In this document: in pieces, positions 9,859 through 19,650 of the stretch
How positions within the stretch are numbered: the first letter of the stretch is position 1
Layout of the letters: the number at the start of each line of letters is the position of its first letter
From: Motiliproteus sp.
GTDB lineage: Bacteria > Pseudomonadota > Gammaproteobacteria > Pseudomonadales > Balneatricaceae
Reading direction: 5' to 3'
Assembly (NCBI GenBank): GCA_026196225.1
Contig: JAPHRD010000038.1
Coordinates: forward strand, 1 to 32,363
DNA: 32,363 nt
The notes under the pieces: model-generated
Databases searched by the model: none
Told to the model about the DNA's origin: nothing
Seen by the model: only the letters and a program-made list of their open reading frames with translations
Program-made: the position numbers and the translations under genes

Positions 9859-10041
9859 TTACTCGCCTTCAACCCGTACCATGTAGCTGACCTTATTGAT
9901 CATGCCACGTACGGAAGGAGAGTCCTCTACTTCAACCGTTTGACCGATACGACGCAGACCCAAACCTTTAACGCACAACTTGTGGTTAGGCAGAGTGCTG
10001 ATCGGACTACGGAACAGCGTCACATTAATTTTCTTAGCCAT
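9859..10041 (-). CDS. rpmD: 50S ribosomal protein uL30
   Basis: This small large-subunit protein of 60 residues (E. coli 59) has the family pattern VTLFRSPIS...[14 protein letters not shown]...[10 protein letters not shown]. It lies between rpsE and rplO in the spc operon, 5 bases after the rpsE stop, and is followed by a 55-base gap to rplO. Confidence 0.96.
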   Translation of the reverse strand: MAKKINVTLFRSPISTLPNHKLCVKGLGLRRIGQTVEVEDSPSVRGMINKVSYMVRVEGE

Positions 10042-10046
10042 CGCTA

Positions 10047-10547
10047 TTACCCCAGAATCTCTTCCACAGACTTGCCACGCTTAGCAGCAACATCTTCAGG
10101 GGAACGAACCGCCTTCAGACCTTCTACTGTCGCGCGAACAACGTTAACTGGGTTAGTAGAGCCGTAGCACTTAGCCAGAACGTTATGAACGCCTGCTAGT
10201 TCCAACACCGCACGCATCGCACCACCGGCAATTACACCAGTACCTTCAGATGCAGGCTGCATGTAAACCTTAGAAGCACCATGACGGGCTTTTACAGCGT
10301 ACTGCAGAGTTGTACCGTTCAGGTCAACACTGACCATGTTACGACGTGCTTGCTCCATCGCCTTCTGAATCGCGACAGGCACTTCACGGGCCTTACCGCG
10401 ACCGAAGCCGACTTTACCTTTACCGTCACCAACCACGGTCAGAGCGGTGAAGCCGAATACACGACCACCCTTGACCACTTTGGCAACACGGTTAACCTGG
10501 ATCAACTTCTCCTGTAGGTCACCGTCTTTCTGTTCGTGATTTGCCAT
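10047..10547 (-). CDS. rpsE: 30S ribosomal protein uS5
   Basis: uS5 is involved in decoding accuracy; substitutions in its loop give spectinomycin resistance or ram phenotypes in other bacteria. The product is 166 residues (E. coli 167). The N-terminal double-stranded-RNA-binding fold includes [21 protein letters not shown], and the C-terminal half includes [17 protein letters not shown]. The loop shows no change I would call a resistance mutation. It sits between rplR and rpmD. Confidence 0.97.
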   Translation of the reverse strand: MANHEQKDGDLQEKLIQVNRVAKVVKGGRVFGFTALTVVGDGKGKVGFGRGKAREVPVAIQKAMEQARRNMVSVDLNGTTLQYAVKARHGASKVYMQPASEGTGVIAGGAMRAVLELAGVHNVLAKCYGSTNPVNVVRATVEGLKAVRSPEDVAAKRGKSVEEILG

Positions 10548-10557
10548 AACCTAACCT

Positions 10558-10908
10558 TTAGAATTCCAGGCCGCCTTCACGCGCCGCTTCTGCCAACGCC
10601 TTAACACGTCCGTGGTATTTAAACCCAGAACGGTCAAAAGCAACCTTAGAGATACCAGCAGCCTTGGCGCGTTCGGCGATCAACTGACCAACCTTGGACG
10701 CAGCTTCAGCGTTACTGGTAGCGCCATCACGCAGATCTTTCTCAACGGTAGAAGCAGTGGCCAGAACCTGGCTACCGTCACCGGAGATCAACTGTGCGTA
10801 GATGTGCTGTGGAGTGCGGTGGACGCACAGGCGTGTAGCACCCAGCTCGCGCATCTTGATGCGAGAGCGACGGGCACGACGCAGACGAGAATCTTTCTTT
10901 ACGCTCAT
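10558..10908 (-). CDS. rplR: 50S ribosomal protein uL18
   Basis: uL18 binds 5S rRNA together with uL5. The product is 116 residues (E. coli 117). The basic N-terminus [23 protein letters not shown] is followed by [16 protein letters not shown] and the C-terminal [27 protein letters not shown], all typical of the family. It follows rplF by 15 bases and precedes rpsE by 10. Confidence 0.97.
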   Translation of the reverse strand: MSVKKDSRLRRARRSRIKMRELGATRLCVHRTPQHIYAQLISGDGSQVLATASTVEKDLRDGATSNAEAASKVGQLIAERAKAAGISKVAFDRSGFKYHGRVKALAEAAREGGLEF

Positions 10909-10923
10909 AATCCTGCCCTACCG

Positions 10924-11457
10924 TTATTTCTTCTTAGCTTCTTTACGACGCACATATTCGTCGGCGTAACGAACACCCTTACCTTTATAAGGCTCTGGCG
11001 GACGGAAGGCGCGAATTTCTGCAGCAGCCTGGCCAATCTTCTGCTTGTCCGCACCCTTGAGGATAACGGTAGTCTGAGCAGCCACTTCGGCAGTGATGCC
11101 TTCAGGCAGCTGATAGTCGATTGGATGGGAGAAGCCCAGAGTCAGGTTCAGAACCTTGCCTTTAGCAGCGGCACGATAACCAACACCAATCAGTTCCAGT
11201 TTCTTTTCGAAACCTTCAGTCACACCGACCACCATGTTGTTTACCAGCGCGCGAGTAGTACCAGCCATGGCGTTAGCCTGACGAGAACCACCACGAGGGG
11301 CAAAACTCAGAACATTATCTTCGTTCTTTACTTCAACGTTTTGATTGATAGCCATGGACAGTTCGCCCTTGCCACCTTTAACGCTGATATTTTCTGCATC
11401 TACCTTAACGGTTACACCGCTAGGGATGCTGATGGGAGCTTTTGCTATACGAGACAT
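10924..11457 (-). CDS. rplF: 50S ribosomal protein uL6
   Basis: uL6 lies near the sarcin-ricin loop and the factor-binding site. The product is 177 residues, the E. coli length, made of two related alpha/beta repeats. Landmarks are [15 protein letters not shown] at the start, [22 protein letters not shown] in the middle and the C-terminal signature [16 protein letters not shown]. It lies between rpsH and rplR with an 11-base gap on the rpsH side. Confidence 0.97.
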   Translation of the reverse strand: MSRIAKAPISIPSGVTVKVDAENISVKGGKGELSMAINQNVEVKNEDNVLSFAPRGGSRQANAMAGTTRALVNNMVVGVTEGFEKKLELIGVGYRAAAKGKVLNLTLGFSHPIDYQLPEGITAEVAAQTTVILKGADKQKIGQAAAEIRAFRPPEPYKGKGVRYADEYVRRKEAKKK

Positions 11458-11468
11458 TTCAAACTCCC

Positions 11469-11861
11469 TTAGAAGACGCTACAAAGCACTTCACCACCGA
11501 CGCCAGCAGCACGAGCTGCGCGATCAGTCATGAGACCTTTGGAGGTTGAAATGATAGAGATACCCAGACCACCAGATACTTTAGGCAGCTCGTCTTTGGA
11601 CTTGTAAATACGCAACCCAGGACGGCTAACACGCTGAATCTTTTCGATTACAGGCTTGCCTTCAAAGTACTTAAGCTCGATGCTCAGAGTAGCTTTAACT
11701 TCTTCGCTGACATTGAATCCGGAGATATAACCTTCGTCCAGCAGAACTTGGGCAATTGCCGATTTCTGCTTAGAGGCAGGCATAGCTACAGATTTTTTCT
11801 CAGCCATGTGTGCGTTGCGAATACGTGTAAACATATCCGCAAGTGTGTCTTGCATGCTCAT
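11469..11861 (-). CDS. rpsH: 30S ribosomal protein uS8
   Basis: uS8 is a primary 16S rRNA binder and, in E. coli, the translational repressor of the spc operon. The product is 130 residues, the E. coli length, from [10 protein letters not shown] to the conserved end [22 protein letters not shown]. It sits between rpsN and rplF. An S8-like operator near the rplX-rplE junction could not be judged by eye. Confidence 0.97.
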   Translation of the reverse strand: MSMQDTLADMFTRIRNAHMAEKKSVAMPASKQKSAIAQVLLDEGYISGFNVSEEVKATLSIELKYFEGKPVIEKIQRVSRPGLRIYKSKDELPKVSGGLGISIISTSKGLMTDRAARAAGVGGEVLCSVF

Positions 11862-11908
11862 TTAATGAGTCCTCACTATTGTGCAGCCGTGCGATCAGAG
11901 ATCGCCGC

Positions 11909-12214
11909 TTACCAACTAGCTTTCTTCAAGCCAGGTACATCACCGCGCATGGCGGCTTCACGCAGCTGAATTCGGCTTAAGCCGAACTTACGATAGACAG
12001 CGTGTGGGCGACCAGTAATCTGGCAGCGACGCTGTTGACGAACAGGGCTCGCATCACGAGGAAGCTTCTGAAGCGCCACCTGAGCTTCCCAACGGTCATC
12101 CTCAGAAGACTCTGGGGAGTTGATGGTAGCTTTCAGTTTGGCACGCTTCTCGGCATGCTTAGCCACTAGACGAGCGCGCTTTGCTTCGCGCGCCTTCATT
12201 GATTCCTTAGCCAT
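11909..12214 (-). CDS. rpsN: 30S ribosomal protein uS14, zinc-free form
   Basis: This is a 30S head protein of 101 residues, the length of the cysteine-free (C-) class typical of gammaproteobacteria. The product has [13 protein letters not shown] at the start and [20 protein letters not shown] near the C-terminus. The CxxC pairs of the zinc class are absent; a single Cys remains. It lies between rplE and rpsH. Confidence 0.97.
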   Translation of the reverse strand: MAKESMKAREAKRARLVAKHAEKRAKLKATINSPESSEDDRWEAQVALQKLPRDASPVRQQRRCQITGRPHAVYRKFGLSRIQLREAAMRGDVPGLKKASW

Positions 12215-12226
12215 AGTAACTCACCG

Positions 12227-12766
12227 TTATTTTTTAAAGGGGAAACCCAAGGCAGTCAGCAGAGCACGACCTTCTTCGTTTGTACGAGCTGTTGTGGTGA
12301 TGGTGATATCCATACCACGCAGCTTATCGACCTTGTCGTAGTCGATTTCTGGGAAGATGATCTGTTCTTTAACGCCCATGCTGTAGTTACCACGGCCATC
12401 AAATGACTTGGAGTTCAATCCACGGAAGTCACGGATACGAGGAATGGAGATATCAACCAAACGGTCGAAGAATTCCCACATACGCGCGCCGCGCAGGGTT
12501 ACCTTACAACCGATAGGCCAACCTTCACGAACTTTAAATGCTGCAACAGATTTGCGTGCCTTAGTGACAACAACTTTCTGACCAGCAATCGCTTCCATAT
12601 CAGCAACAGCGCCTTCCAGCAGCTTCTTGTCGCCGATCGCTTCGCCTAAACCCATGTTCAGGGTGATCTTGGTGATGCGAGGAACTTCCATTACGTTGTT
12701 CAACTCCAGCTCAGTTTTGAGCTGAGGAGCAACGGTTTCTTTATATAAAGCTTTTAATCTTGACAT
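12227..12766 (-). CDS. rplE: 50S ribosomal protein uL5
   Basis: uL5 carries 5S rRNA into the central protuberance and contacts P-site tRNA. The product is 179 residues, the E. coli length, with [16 protein letters not shown] at the start, [31 protein letters not shown] and the C-terminal [18 protein letters not shown]. It follows rplX by 14 bases. In E. coli the S8-binding repressor site lies around this start. Confidence 0.97.
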   Translation of the reverse strand: MSRLKALYKETVAPQLKTELELNNVMEVPRITKITLNMGLGEAIGDKKLLEGAVADMEAIAGQKVVVTKARKSVAAFKVREGWPIGCKVTLRGARMWEFFDRLVDISIPRIRDFRGLNSKSFDGRGNYSMGVKEQIIFPEIDYDKVDKLRGMDITITTTARTNEEGRALLTALGFPFKK

Positions 12767-12780
12767 GGTACCTGCTCTCC

Positions 12781-13098
12781 TTAAGCGCCAATAACTTCGC
12801 CGTTAGATTTGAAGTAACGTACCTTGGTACCATCTTCCAAGATCCTGAAGCCTACACGGTCGCCTTTACCGCTAGCGGTGTTGAAAATAGCAACATTAGA
12901 AGCCGCAATTGGCGCTTCCTTTTCAACGATACCACCGGGCTGACCCGCCATGGGGTTAGGCTTAGTGTGCTTCTTAACCATGTTTATACCGGAAACAATA
13001 AAGCGGTCCTCGGTTACGACTTTCATAACCTTGCCACGCTTACCCTTGTCTTTTCCGGCAATGACGATAACTTCGTCGTCGCGTCTGATCTTGCGCAT
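12781..13098 (-). CDS. rplX: 50S ribosomal protein uL24
   Basis: uL24 starts assembly of the large subunit and sits at the exit-tunnel rim. The product is 105 residues (E. coli 104), with the KOW motif [21 protein letters not shown] near the start and [18 protein letters not shown] later. It is unusual here only in being 121 bases from rplN; that gap contains a strong hairpin. A purine-rich GGAAAGGATAGG tract precedes the ATG. Confidence 0.97.
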   Translation of the reverse strand: MRKIRRDDEVIVIAGKDKGKRGKVMKVVTEDRFIVSGINMVKKHTKPNPMAGQPGGIVEKEAPIAASNVAIFNTASGKGDRVGFRILEDGTKVRYFKSNGEVIGA

Positions 13099-13138
13099 TT
13101 TTAATTTACCTATCCTTTCCTACTACCCTCTCATGCTC

Positions 13139-13189
13139 AAAACGCCGAGCCTCCCGTGCGCTCTTTACGAGCAGGAGTCTCAGCGTTTT
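13139..13189 (-). other. Branch-free long hairpin in the rplN-rplX gap
   Basis: In the minus-strand transcript the arms at 13179-13189 and 13139-13149 pair over 11 positions (AAAACGCUGAG with CUCGGCGUUUU, one G-U). Inner helices at 13074-style positions 13151-13154/13174-13177 (CUCC/GGAG) and 13160-13163/13169-13172 (GCUC/GAGC) extend the stack. The descending arm ends in UUUU, so it resembles an intrinsic terminator, yet it lies inside an essential operon. An RNA-processing or protein-binding site, or partial attenuation, is as likely as termination. Confidence 0.55.
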
Positions 13190-13219
13190 ACATGGACCTA
13201 GCTAACTAAAGCGTGGTCT

Positions 13220-13591
13220 TTAAAGCACTTCAGGCGCCAGGGAAATGATCTTCATGAACTTCTCACCGCGAAGCTCACGCGTCACAGGGCCAAAGATACG
13301 AGTACCAATAGGCTGCTCACTTGCATCGTTCAGCAAAACAGCAGAATTAGTATCGAAGCGGATGACCGAACCGTCTGGACGACGAACGCCCTTACGAGTA
13401 CGAACAACCACAGCCTTCAACACCTGACCTTTCTTCACCTTACCGCGAGGAATTGCTTCTTTAACGGTAACTTTGATGATATCGCCGATGCGCGCGTATC
13501 TACGATGGGACCCGCCCAACACTTTGATACACTGCACGCGCTTCGCGCCGCTGTTGTCAGCAACGTCTAGCATTGATTCAGTTTGAATCAT
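13220..13591 (-). CDS. rplN: 50S ribosomal protein uL14
   Basis: uL14 forms an inter-subunit bridge and is the docking site of the silencing factor RsfS. The product is 123 residues, the E. coli length. It has [19 protein letters not shown] at the start, the family signature around [16 protein letters not shown], and the C-terminal [12 protein letters not shown]. It is the first gene of the spc transcription unit, 70 bases after rpsQ, with the spc promoter in between and a GGAG ribosome-binding site before the ATG. Confidence 0.97.
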   Translation of the reverse strand: MIQTESMLDVADNSGAKRVQCIKVLGGSHRRYARIGDIIKVTVKEAIPRGKVKKGQVLKAVVVRTRKGVRRPDGSVIRFDTNSAVLLNDASEQPIGTRIFGPVTRELRGEKFMKIISLAPEVL

Positions 13592-13658
13592 GGTCTACTC
13601 CATTACGCAGTGGAACTGCCCAGCCCAAAAACCGGACAGTGCCGAAGCGAAGGCGCGT

Positions 13659-13687
13659 ATATTACACCTTTGCCGCGCGTTCTTCAA
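13659..13687 (-). promoter_or_regulatory. spc-operon promoter upstream of rplN
   Basis: On the minus strand TTGAAG (13687-13682) and TAATAT (13664-13659) are separated by 17 bases. The -35 lies in the last codons of rpsQ and the -10 overlaps its TAA stop. E. coli places its spc promoter in the same rpsQ-rplN interval. Transcripts would begin near 13652, giving a leader of about 60 bases. Confidence 0.75.
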
Positions 13688-13925
13688 TTTTTACTAAAGC
13701 CCAAGTTTTTGACTTCGAGTAAGGACTGGTTTCTTTGATAGTAACCAAGTCGCCAAATTGGCACTCGTTCTGCTCGTCATGGGCATGAAGCTTAGATGAG
13801 CGCTTTATGTACTTGCCATAAACAGGGTGCTTGACCTTGCGCTCAACCAGCACAGTGATGGTTTTATCCATCTTGTCACTGACAACACGGCCAGTAGCTG
13901 TGCGCACGTTATTTTCTTCAGCCAT
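13662..13925 (-). CDS. rpsQ: 30S ribosomal protein uS17
   Basis: uS17 is an early 16S rRNA-binding protein with an OB fold. The product is 87 residues (E. coli 84), containing [21 protein letters not shown] split over residues 11-31, [19 protein letters not shown], and [18 protein letters not shown]. It begins 2 bases after the rpmC stop and is the last gene of the S10 unit. Its 3' end doubles as the -35 region of the spc promoter. Confidence 0.97.
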   Translation of the reverse strand: MAEENNVRTATGRVVSDKMDKTITVLVERKVKHPVYGKYIKRSSKLHAHDEQNECQFGDLVTIKETSPYSKSKTWALVKIEERAAKV

Positions 13926-13927
13926 GG

Positions 13928-14119
13928 TTAGTTACCTGCCTTCTCGTTCAGTACCGTCTTGATGCGAGCAATGTCGCGACGCACCTGACCCAACAAGTGA
14001 GATTGCGCCAACTGACCAGAACTCTTCTGCATACGCAGATTGAACTGTTCCTTCAACAGGTCCAGCAGCTCTTGATCAAGTTCATCGACGGACTTTTCAC
14101 GTAATTCAACTGTATTCAT
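13928..14119 (-). CDS. rpmC: 50S ribosomal protein uL29
   Basis: uL29 sits at the exit tunnel and helps form the docking site for trigger factor and SRP. The product is 63 residues, the E. coli length: two helices with [19 protein letters not shown] and [19 protein letters not shown]. Its ATG overlaps the rplP stop by one base (TAATG), which implies translational coupling. Confidence 0.96.
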   Translation of the reverse strand: MNTVELREKSVDELDQELLDLLKEQFNLRMQKSSGQLAQSHLLGQVRRDIARIKTVLNEKAGN

Positions 14120-14532
14120 TACATCACCGTCCGTTTAACAAAGGCGGTCTCCAAAGGCAGCTTCGCAGCAGCTAGAGCAAACGCTTCGCTTGCCAGCTCC
14201 TCAGGCACACCTTCCATCTCAAACAGCACCTTACCGGGCTGAATCTGAGCGACCCAATATTCAACGTTACCCTTACCCTTACCCTGACGAACTTCCAGAG
14301 GCTTTTGAGTAATAGGTTTGTCAGGGAAAACACGAATCCAGATCTTACCGCCACGCTTAACGTGACGTGTCATGGTACGACGAGCCGCTTCGATCTGACG
14401 CGCAGTGATGCGACCACGACCGACAGCTTTAAGTCCGAATTCGCCAAAACTTACTGTACTACCGCGCTGAGCCAGACCGCGGTTGCGGCCCTTCATCATT
14501 TTGCGGAATTTTGTACGTTTAGGTTGTAGCAT
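14119..14532 (-). CDS. rplP: 50S ribosomal protein uL16
   Basis: uL16 organises the A-site tRNA region of the large subunit. The product is 137 residues (E. coli 136), beginning [19 protein letters not shown] and containing [23 protein letters not shown]-type sequence and [19 protein letters not shown]. The conserved arginine in the loop after [13 protein letters not shown], hydroxylated by YcfD in E. coli, lies in the expected area. It is coupled to rpmC by one-base overlap. Confidence 0.97.
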   Translation of the reverse strand: MLQPKRTKFRKMMKGRNRGLAQRGSTVSFGEFGLKAVGRGRITARQIEAARRTMTRHVKRGGKIWIRVFPDKPITQKPLEVRQGKGKGNVEYWVAQIQPGKVLFEMEGVPEELASEAFALAAAKLPLETAFVKRTVM

Positions 14533-14543
14533 TGACGTACCCT

Positions 14544-15227
14544 CTACTTACCAGATTTCTTCTTGGTTGCGGATTTCTGAGCACGAACCTGCTCAATACC
14601 GCCCAAAATCTCACCCTTGAAGATCCATACCTTAATGCCAATAATGCCGTAAGATGTGTGAGCTTCGTATGTACCGTAATCGATATCGGCACGCAGGGTA
14701 TGCAGAGGAACACGACCTTCGCGGTACCATTCGGAACGTGCAATTTCAGCACCACCCAAACGACCACCAACCTGAACCTTGATTCCTTTGGCGCCCAAAC
14801 GCATAGCATTCTGAACCGCACGCTTCATAGCGCGACGGAACATAACACGGCGCTCAAGCTGACTCGCTACACCTTGAGCAACCAGACCAGCGTCCAGCTC
14901 AGGCTTGCGAATCTCTTCGATGTTGATATGAACAGGCACGCCCATCATTTTGGAAACTGCAGTACGCAATCTCTCAACATCTTCACCTTTTTTACCGATC
15001 ACAATGCCGGGACGGGCAGTGTGGATAGTGATGCGTGCATTCTGTGCAGGACGCTCGATTTCGATGCGACTGACAGAAGCCTGCTTCAATTCGCCTTCAA
15101 GGAACTTACGTACCTCAAGGTCTTGCAGCAGGTTTTTGGCATAGGCGGAACGGTTAGCATACCAAACAGAGGTATGATCCTTTACGACACCAAGCCGGTA
15201 ACCCGTAGGATGTATTTTATGACCCAT
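14544..15227 (-). CDS. rpsC: 30S ribosomal protein uS3
   Basis: uS3 lines the mRNA entry channel and helps unwind mRNA. The product is 227 residues (E. coli 233). It has [14 protein letters not shown] at the start, a type-II KH domain with the loop [14 protein letters not shown] at about 75-90, and the C-terminal half [22 protein letters not shown] split over about 165-190. It follows rplV by 11 bases and precedes rplP by 11. Confidence 0.98.
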   Translation of the reverse strand: MGHKIHPTGYRLGVVKDHTSVWYANRSAYAKNLLQDLEVRKFLEGELKQASVSRIEIERPAQNARITIHTARPGIVIGKKGEDVERLRTAVSKMMGVPVHINIEEIRKPELDAGLVAQGVASQLERRVMFRRAMKRAVQNAMRLGAKGIKVQVGGRLGGAEIARSEWYREGRVPLHTLRADIDYGTYEAHTSYGIIGIKVWIFKGEILGGIEQVRAQKSATKKKSGK

Positions 15228-15238
15228 CTTGGTGTCTC

Positions 15239-15571
15239 CTAGCTCTCAGCTACCTTAACAGTGATGTGACAAGAACGCTTCAGGATGCGATCAGCGCGAC
15301 CCTTAGCACGTGGCTTAATGCGTTTCATTGTCATGCCTTCATCCACAAACACAGTGGATACTTTCAGCTCATCAACATCGGCACCTTCATTGTGCTCGGC
15401 GTTTGCAATTGCAGACTCCAGCACTTTCTTCATGATTTCAGCACCCTTTTTGGGGCTGAATGCCAGGATGTTCAGGGCCTCGTCAACAGACTTACCGCGG
15501 ATTTGATCAGCTACCAGTCGAGCCTTCTGCGCGGATAAGCGAGCGCCTTTTAACTTAGCGGCAACTTCCAT
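15239..15571 (-). CDS. rplV: 50S ribosomal protein uL22
   Basis: uL22 contributes a long beta-hairpin to the exit-tunnel constriction. The product is 110 residues, the E. coli length, with [21 protein letters not shown] near the N-terminus and the hairpin region [20 protein letters not shown], which contains the residues linked to macrolide resistance elsewhere; no deletion is seen. It lies between rpsS and rpsC. Confidence 0.97.
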   Translation of the reverse strand: MEVAAKLKGARLSAQKARLVADQIRGKSVDEALNILAFSPKKGAEIMKKVLESAIANAEHNEGADVDELKVSTVFVDEGMTMKRIKPRAKGRADRILKRSCHITVKVAES

Positions 15572-15588
15572 CTCTATATCCTCTCAGA

Positions 15589-15864
15589 CTAACGTTTAGC
15601 TTTCTTGTCAGCAGCATGCCCGCGATAGGTGCGGGTGACAGCAAACTCACCCAGCTTATGACCTACCATGTCTTCAGTAACGAAAACAGGAACATGTTGG
15701 CGTCCGTTATGGACTGCAATCGTCAACCCGACAAAATTCGGGAAGATCGTAGAGCGACGCGACCAAGTCTTGATAGGCTTGCGATCGCCCTTCTCGATGG
15801 CAGTCTCAACCTTCTTCATCAAGTGAAGGTCTATAAATGGACCTTTCTTAAGTGAACGTGGCAC
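15589..15864 (-). CDS. rpsS: 30S ribosomal protein uS19
   Basis: uS19 is in the 30S head and contacts uS13. The product is 91 residues (E. coli 92), starting [15 protein letters not shown] and containing [20 protein letters not shown] and the C-terminal [18 protein letters not shown]. The start codon is GTG (15864-15862), chosen because the family begins [10 protein letters not shown]. It lies 22 bases after rplB. Confidence 0.97.
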   Translation of the reverse strand: MPRSLKKGPFIDLHLMKKVETAIEKGDRKPIKTWSRRSTIFPNFVGLTIAVHNGRQHVPVFVTEDMVGHKLGEFAVTRTYRGHAADKKAKR

Positions 15865-15886
15865 AGCCGTTACCTCGATTTATAAT

Positions 15887-16714
15887 TTATTTCTTAGAAC
15901 GACGACGTACGATCAATTTATCAGTACGCTTGTTCTTACGTGTCTTGAAGCCCTTAGTAGGCGTACCCCAAGGTGAAACAGGGTGACGACCACCGGAGGT
16001 ACGTCCTTCACCACCACCATGTGGGTGATCAACTGGGTTCATGGCAACACCACGAACAGTTGGACGCACACCGCGCCAGCGAGAAGCACCAGCCTTACCC
16101 AGAGAGCGGAGGCTGTGTTCGCTGTTACTGACTTCACCCAGAGTGGCACGACATTCAACCAACACCTTACGCATCTCGCCGGAGCGCAGACGCAGGGTGG
16201 CATGACGACCTTCACGAGCAACCAGCTGTGCAGATGTACCAGCACTGCGAGCCACTTGAGCACCTTTACCAGGCTTTAGCTCGATGCAGTGAATTACGCT
16301 ACCTACAGGTATGTTACGCAGAGGCAGAGTATTACCGGTCTTAATATCAGCACCGGCACCAGACATCACAGGATCACCAGATTTCATGCCTTTGGCAGCG
16401 ATGATGTAGCGACGCTCACCGTCAGCATATTTAACCAGCGCAATATTGGCGGAGCGGTTTGGATCATATTCCAGACGCTCAACAACGGCAGGAATACCGT
16501 CCTTATTACGCTTAAAGTCGATCAAACGATAATGCTGTTTGTGCCCACCACCAACGTGACGGGTAGTGATACGACCATTATTGTTACGACCGCCACTCTT
16601 AGACTTCTTCTCCAGAAGAGGCGCGTAAGGCGCACCCTTATGCAGATCAGAGTGAACAACCTTAACAACGTGGCGACGACCAGCAGAAGTAGGTTTACAC
16701 TTTACAATAGCCAT
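15887..16714 (-). CDS. rplB: 50S ribosomal protein uL2
   Basis: uL2 supports subunit association and the peptidyl-transferase centre. The product is 275 residues (E. coli 273), with [39 protein letters not shown], and the highly conserved [20 protein letters not shown], which carries the functionally important histidine. The end is the basic tail [14 protein letters not shown]. It follows rplW by 5 bases. Confidence 0.98.
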   Translation of the reverse strand: MAIVKCKPTSAGRRHVVKVVHSDLHKGAPYAPLLEKKSKSGGRNNNGRITTRHVGGGHKQHYRLIDFKRNKDGIPAVVERLEYDPNRSANIALVKYADGERRYIIAAKGMKSGDPVMSGAGADIKTGNTLPLRNIPVGSVIHCIELKPGKGAQVARSAGTSAQLVAREGRHATLRLRSGEMRKVLVECRATLGEVSNSEHSLRSLGKAGASRWRGVRPTVRGVAMNPVDHPHGGGEGRTSGGRHPVSPWGTPTKGFKTRKNKRTDKLIVRRRSKK

Positions 16715-16719
16715 GTCTG

Positions 16720-17016
16720 TTAGCCCTCACCGATAAAGTCGATGTCATGACCTTCAGCCAGACGAACGTAAGCCTTACGGATATCCTTACGCTTGCCCAT
16801 ACCACGTGCGGTACGCTTGGTCTTACCCTTGGCGTTTAACACACGTACGCTGTCAACTTTGACTTCGAACAGTTGCTCTACAGCCTTTTTGATCTCAGGC
16901 TTAGTTGCGTCTGCAGCCACACGGAACACAACCTGCTGAGCATCCTCAGCGACAATGGTTGCCTTCTCAGAAATGTGAGGACCTAGCAGAACTTTGAAGA
17001 TGCGCTCTTGGTTCAT
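16720..17016 (-). CDS. rplW: 50S ribosomal protein uL23
   Basis: uL23 sits at the tunnel exit and is the main anchor for trigger factor and SRP. The product is 98 residues (E. coli 100), containing [36 protein letters not shown] and [20 protein letters not shown]. Its ATG overlaps the rplD stop as ATGA (17016-17013), a sign of translational coupling. Confidence 0.97.
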   Translation of the reverse strand: MNQERIFKVLLGPHISEKATIVAEDAQQVVFRVAADATKPEIKKAVEQLFEVKVDSVRVLNAKGKTKRTARGMGKRKDIRKAYVRLAEGHDIDFIGEG

Positions 17017-17618
17017 CCCAACATCTCCTCAATTTTCTTAAGGGCAGGCACAGTGACCAACACCTTATCGAAGCCGATCAGGCTTACAGGATCGATAGCA
17101 GCCGCATCACGAATATCAACGTGAGGCAAATTGCGAGAAGCCAGGTACAGATTCTGATCTACTTCTTCAGAGATCATCAACACATTATCCAGCTCCAGCT
17201 CTTTCAGCTTAGCTACCATCTCTTTAGTCTTTGGCGCTTCCAGGGTCAGATTTTCAACGACCACCAGACGCTCCTGACGAACCAGCTCAGAGAAGATGCA
17301 ACGAATCGCAGCGCGATACATCTTTTTGTTAACCTTCTGAGAGTGGTCTTGAGGGCGCGCTGCAAAGGTAACACCACCGCTACGCCAGATTGGGCTGCGG
17401 ATAGTACCAGCACGAGCACGACCGGTTCCCTTCTGACGCCATGGCTTAGCACCACCACCGCGAACATCAGAACGGGTTTTTTGAGCACGGGTACCTTGAC
17501 GGCCGCCTGCTAGATAAGCAGTTACAACCTGGTGAACCAGCGCTTCATTAAACTCTTTGCCAAAGGACACTTCGGATACTTCAACAGAACCCTCAGCGCC
17601 TGCAATATTTAAATTCAT
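17013..17618 (-). CDS. rplD: 50S ribosomal protein uL4
   Basis: uL4 reaches into the exit tunnel and in E. coli also represses its own operon through the S10 leader. From the ATG at 17618 it is 201 residues, the E. coli length. An ATG two codons upstream (17624) abuts the GGGAG ribosome-binding site, while the inner ATG is 6 bases from it. Landmarks are [39 protein letters not shown], and [20 protein letters not shown] in the tunnel loop. The short rpsJ leader here makes E. coli-style L4 attenuation less likely. Confidence 0.97.
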   Translation of the reverse strand: MNLNIAGAEGSVEVSEVSFGKEFNEALVHQVVTAYLAGGRQGTRAQKTRSDVRGGGAKPWRQKGTGRARAGTIRSPIWRSGGVTFAARPQDHSQKVNKKMYRAAIRCIFSELVRQERLVVVENLTLEAPKTKEMVAKLKELELDNVLMISEEVDQNLYLASRNLPHVDIRDAAAIDPVSLIGFDKVLVTVPALKKIEEMLG

Positions 17619-17629
17619 TGCCATCTCCC

Positions 17630-18268
17630 TTAGGTCCGAGCCTTAACAGCTGACTTAACAATCACGTCACCGCCAGTCGCACCAGGAACAGCTCCCTTGA
17701 TGAGCAGCAAATTACGCTCTACATCAACACGAACTACTTCCAGCGTCTGAACAGTTACACGCTCAGCACCCATATGGCCAGCCATCTTCTTACCCTTCCA
17801 AACACGACCGGGAGTCTGACATTGACCAATAGAACCAGGAGCACGGTGAGAGATAGAGTTACCGTGAGTGGCATCTTGCATAGTAAAGTTCCAACGCTTA
17901 ACGCCGCCCTGGAAGCCCTTACCTTTAGATTCACCAGTTACGTCAACTTTCTGTCCGGCCTCGAAGCTCTCGACAGTTAGCTGATCGCCAACCTGAACCT
18001 CTTCATCACCCGCCAAGCGGAACTCCCACAAACCGCGACCAGCCTCAACGCTCGCCTTGGCGAAATGACCCGCCGCAGGCTTGCTTACATGAGAGCTTTT
18101 GCGAGCACCAGCAGTTACCTGCACGGCACTGTAACCGTCAACTTCAGGTGTTTTAACCTGAGTAACGCGGTTCGGTTCCACTTCGATGACTGTGACTGGC
18201 ACGGAAGCACCATCTTCGGTGAAGACGCGAGTCATACCCGCTTTCCGTCCGACTAAACCAATAGCCAT
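17630..18268 (-). CDS. rplC: 50S ribosomal protein uL3
   Basis: uL3 is an early assembly protein whose loops reach the peptidyl-transferase centre. The product is 212 residues (E. coli 209), starting [20 protein letters not shown] and containing [20 protein letters not shown], which holds the glutamine methylated by PrmB in relatives. An AGAGG ribosome-binding site precedes the ATG. It is 105 bases downstream of rpsJ, and the intervening leader has a small AGCGC-CAAA-GCGCT hairpin at 18350-18363. Confidence 0.97.
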   Translation of the reverse strand: MAIGLVGRKAGMTRVFTEDGASVPVTVIEVEPNRVTQVKTPEVDGYSAVQVTAGARKSSHVSKPAAGHFAKASVEAGRGLWEFRLAGDEEVQVGDQLTVESFEAGQKVDVTGESKGKGFQGGVKRWNFTMQDATHGNSISHRAPGSIGQCQTPGRVWKGKKMAGHMGAERVTVQTLEVVRVDVERNLLLIKGAVPGATGGDVIVKSAVKART

Positions 18269-18373
18269 TTTTATAACCTCTTGCCAGTTGAGTACGGGGC
18301 TTTAACCCACTATGGCTGCCCTTTTCAGAGCATTCCTCTACTTTTCTATAGCGCCAAAGCGCTCTTTATTCGA

Positions 18374-18709
<336 letters not shown>

Positions 18710-18752
18710 TTAAATGGCCAATAGCGACCACCCCTTAAAAAAAGGGTACGGA

Positions 18753-18781
18753 ATTGTACGCTCTGACCTTTGGTACCGCAA
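18753..18781 (-). promoter_or_regulatory. S10-operon promoter upstream of rpsJ
   Basis: On the minus strand TTGCGG (18781-18776) and TACAAT (18758-18753) are spaced by 17 bases. Transcription would begin near 18746, leaving a leader of about 60 bases. That is much shorter than the E. coli S10 leader used for L4 control. The leader contains a run of seven T flanked by CCC and GGGG, and no large hairpin that I can see. Confidence 0.7.
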
Positions 18782-18903
18782 GAGAAAATTAGCGAATAAC
18801 GAAAAAAACTTCCGTTGCGCCGAGAAGCCTACAAAATGAAGAGATTAGCGGGAGAAATGAGGTGGCGATCTTACGCCCAAACGAACTATGAATCCAGCAA
18901 AAC

Positions 18904-18920
18904 CGAACACTTTTTGTTCG
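18904..18920 (-). terminator. Weak terminator after the TetR-family gene
   Basis: A perfect 6-base inverted repeat CGAACA-CTTTT-TGTTCG is followed on the minus strand by GGTTTT. It lies 20 bases past the TetR-family stop codon and upstream of the S10 promoter. The stem is short and the T-run is only four, so termination may be partial. Confidence 0.45.
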
Positions 18921-18939
18921 AAGCCGGCAATCAGAAAAA

Positions 18940-19620
18940 TCAGCCCCGAATGCCGCAACCCCGGAAGATAATCTGAGTCACCTGGTTGGCCACCCGAGCA
19001 AGATCCTCTTCGTCCAGCAACTGACTGTCAGTGAGCGCCAGGATCTGAGCCTGGTAATCGGCATAGTGCTGAGTCACCGCCCAGATCATAAAGATAAAAT
19101 GTGTCGGATCCACCGGCTCCATTTGCCCCTTTGCAATCCAGGTACGAATCACATCGACCTTATCCTGCAACCAAAGACGTTGACGGCCAAAATGCTCCTG
19201 TTCTAAAAAAGGACCACCTCGCATCACCTCACCGGCAAATATCTTGGATAATTCAGGACGCTGCCAGGAGACCCGCAGCTTGGCAAGAATATAACGACGC
19301 AGAACCTGCGCCGGCTCTTCATCGGCAGTCAAACCCTCCAGGGAGTCGTTCCACTCAGCGGCGATAGTGCTCAGCAGTTCGATATAGAGGTCATCTTTAC
19401 TGGGGAAGTAGTAATGGATCTGCGCCTTAGCCAACCCAGCGGCCTTGGCGATGGCCGAGGTACTAGTACCTTTATAGCCATTCAACGCGAACTGATGCTC
19501 GGCAGCCGCCAATATGGCAGCACGACGCTCTCGTCGAATACGGCCGGTATTGGCTGTTACCTTGTACTTTCGCTTTTGGCCAGATTCAGGCTGCTGTTTT
19601 TTATTCTCGTCGCCAGCCAC
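18940..19620 (-). CDS. TetR-family regulator, RutR-like
   Basis: This is a predicted DNA-binding repressor of 226 residues. The N-terminal TetR helix-turn-helix spans about residues 36-80, with GTSTSAIAKAAGLAKAQIHY and YFPSKDDLY. The C-terminal ligand and dimer domain resembles RutR (YcdC): the stretch DPTHFIFMIWAVTQHYADYQ matches the RutR core closely. RutR controls pyrimidine catabolism in E. coli, but no rut genes are nearby, so the ligand is unknown. The start is GTG (19620-19618) with AGGGA upstream. It lies 30 bases downstream of serB on the same strand and is probably co-transcribed with it. A basic, lysine-rich N-terminal extension of about 30 residues precedes the HTH. Confidence 0.85.
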   Translation of the reverse strand: MAGDENKKQQPESGQKRKYKVTANTGRIRRERRAAILAAAEHQFALNGYKGTSTSAIAKAAGLAKAQIHYYFPSKDDLYIELLSTIAAEWNDSLEGLTADEEPAQVLRRYILAKLRVSWQRPELSKIFAGEVMRGGPFLEQEHFGRQRLWLQDKVDVIRTWIAKGQMEPVDPTHFIFMIWAVTQHYADYQAQILALTDSQLLDEEDLARVANQVTQIIFRGCGIRG

Positions 19621-19650
19621 AAACTTCCCTCAGACAACAACGTTCAATGG

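Noticed and set aside
10612-11472. A 286-codon + strand frame opposite rplR and rplF
   Set aside because: It lies antisense to two certain ribosomal genes; its length follows from codon bias in the genes beneath.
18269-18373. The rpsJ-rplC gap as a small RNA or terminator
   Set aside because: It contains only a 5-base-pair AGCGC/GCGCT hairpin without a U-run.
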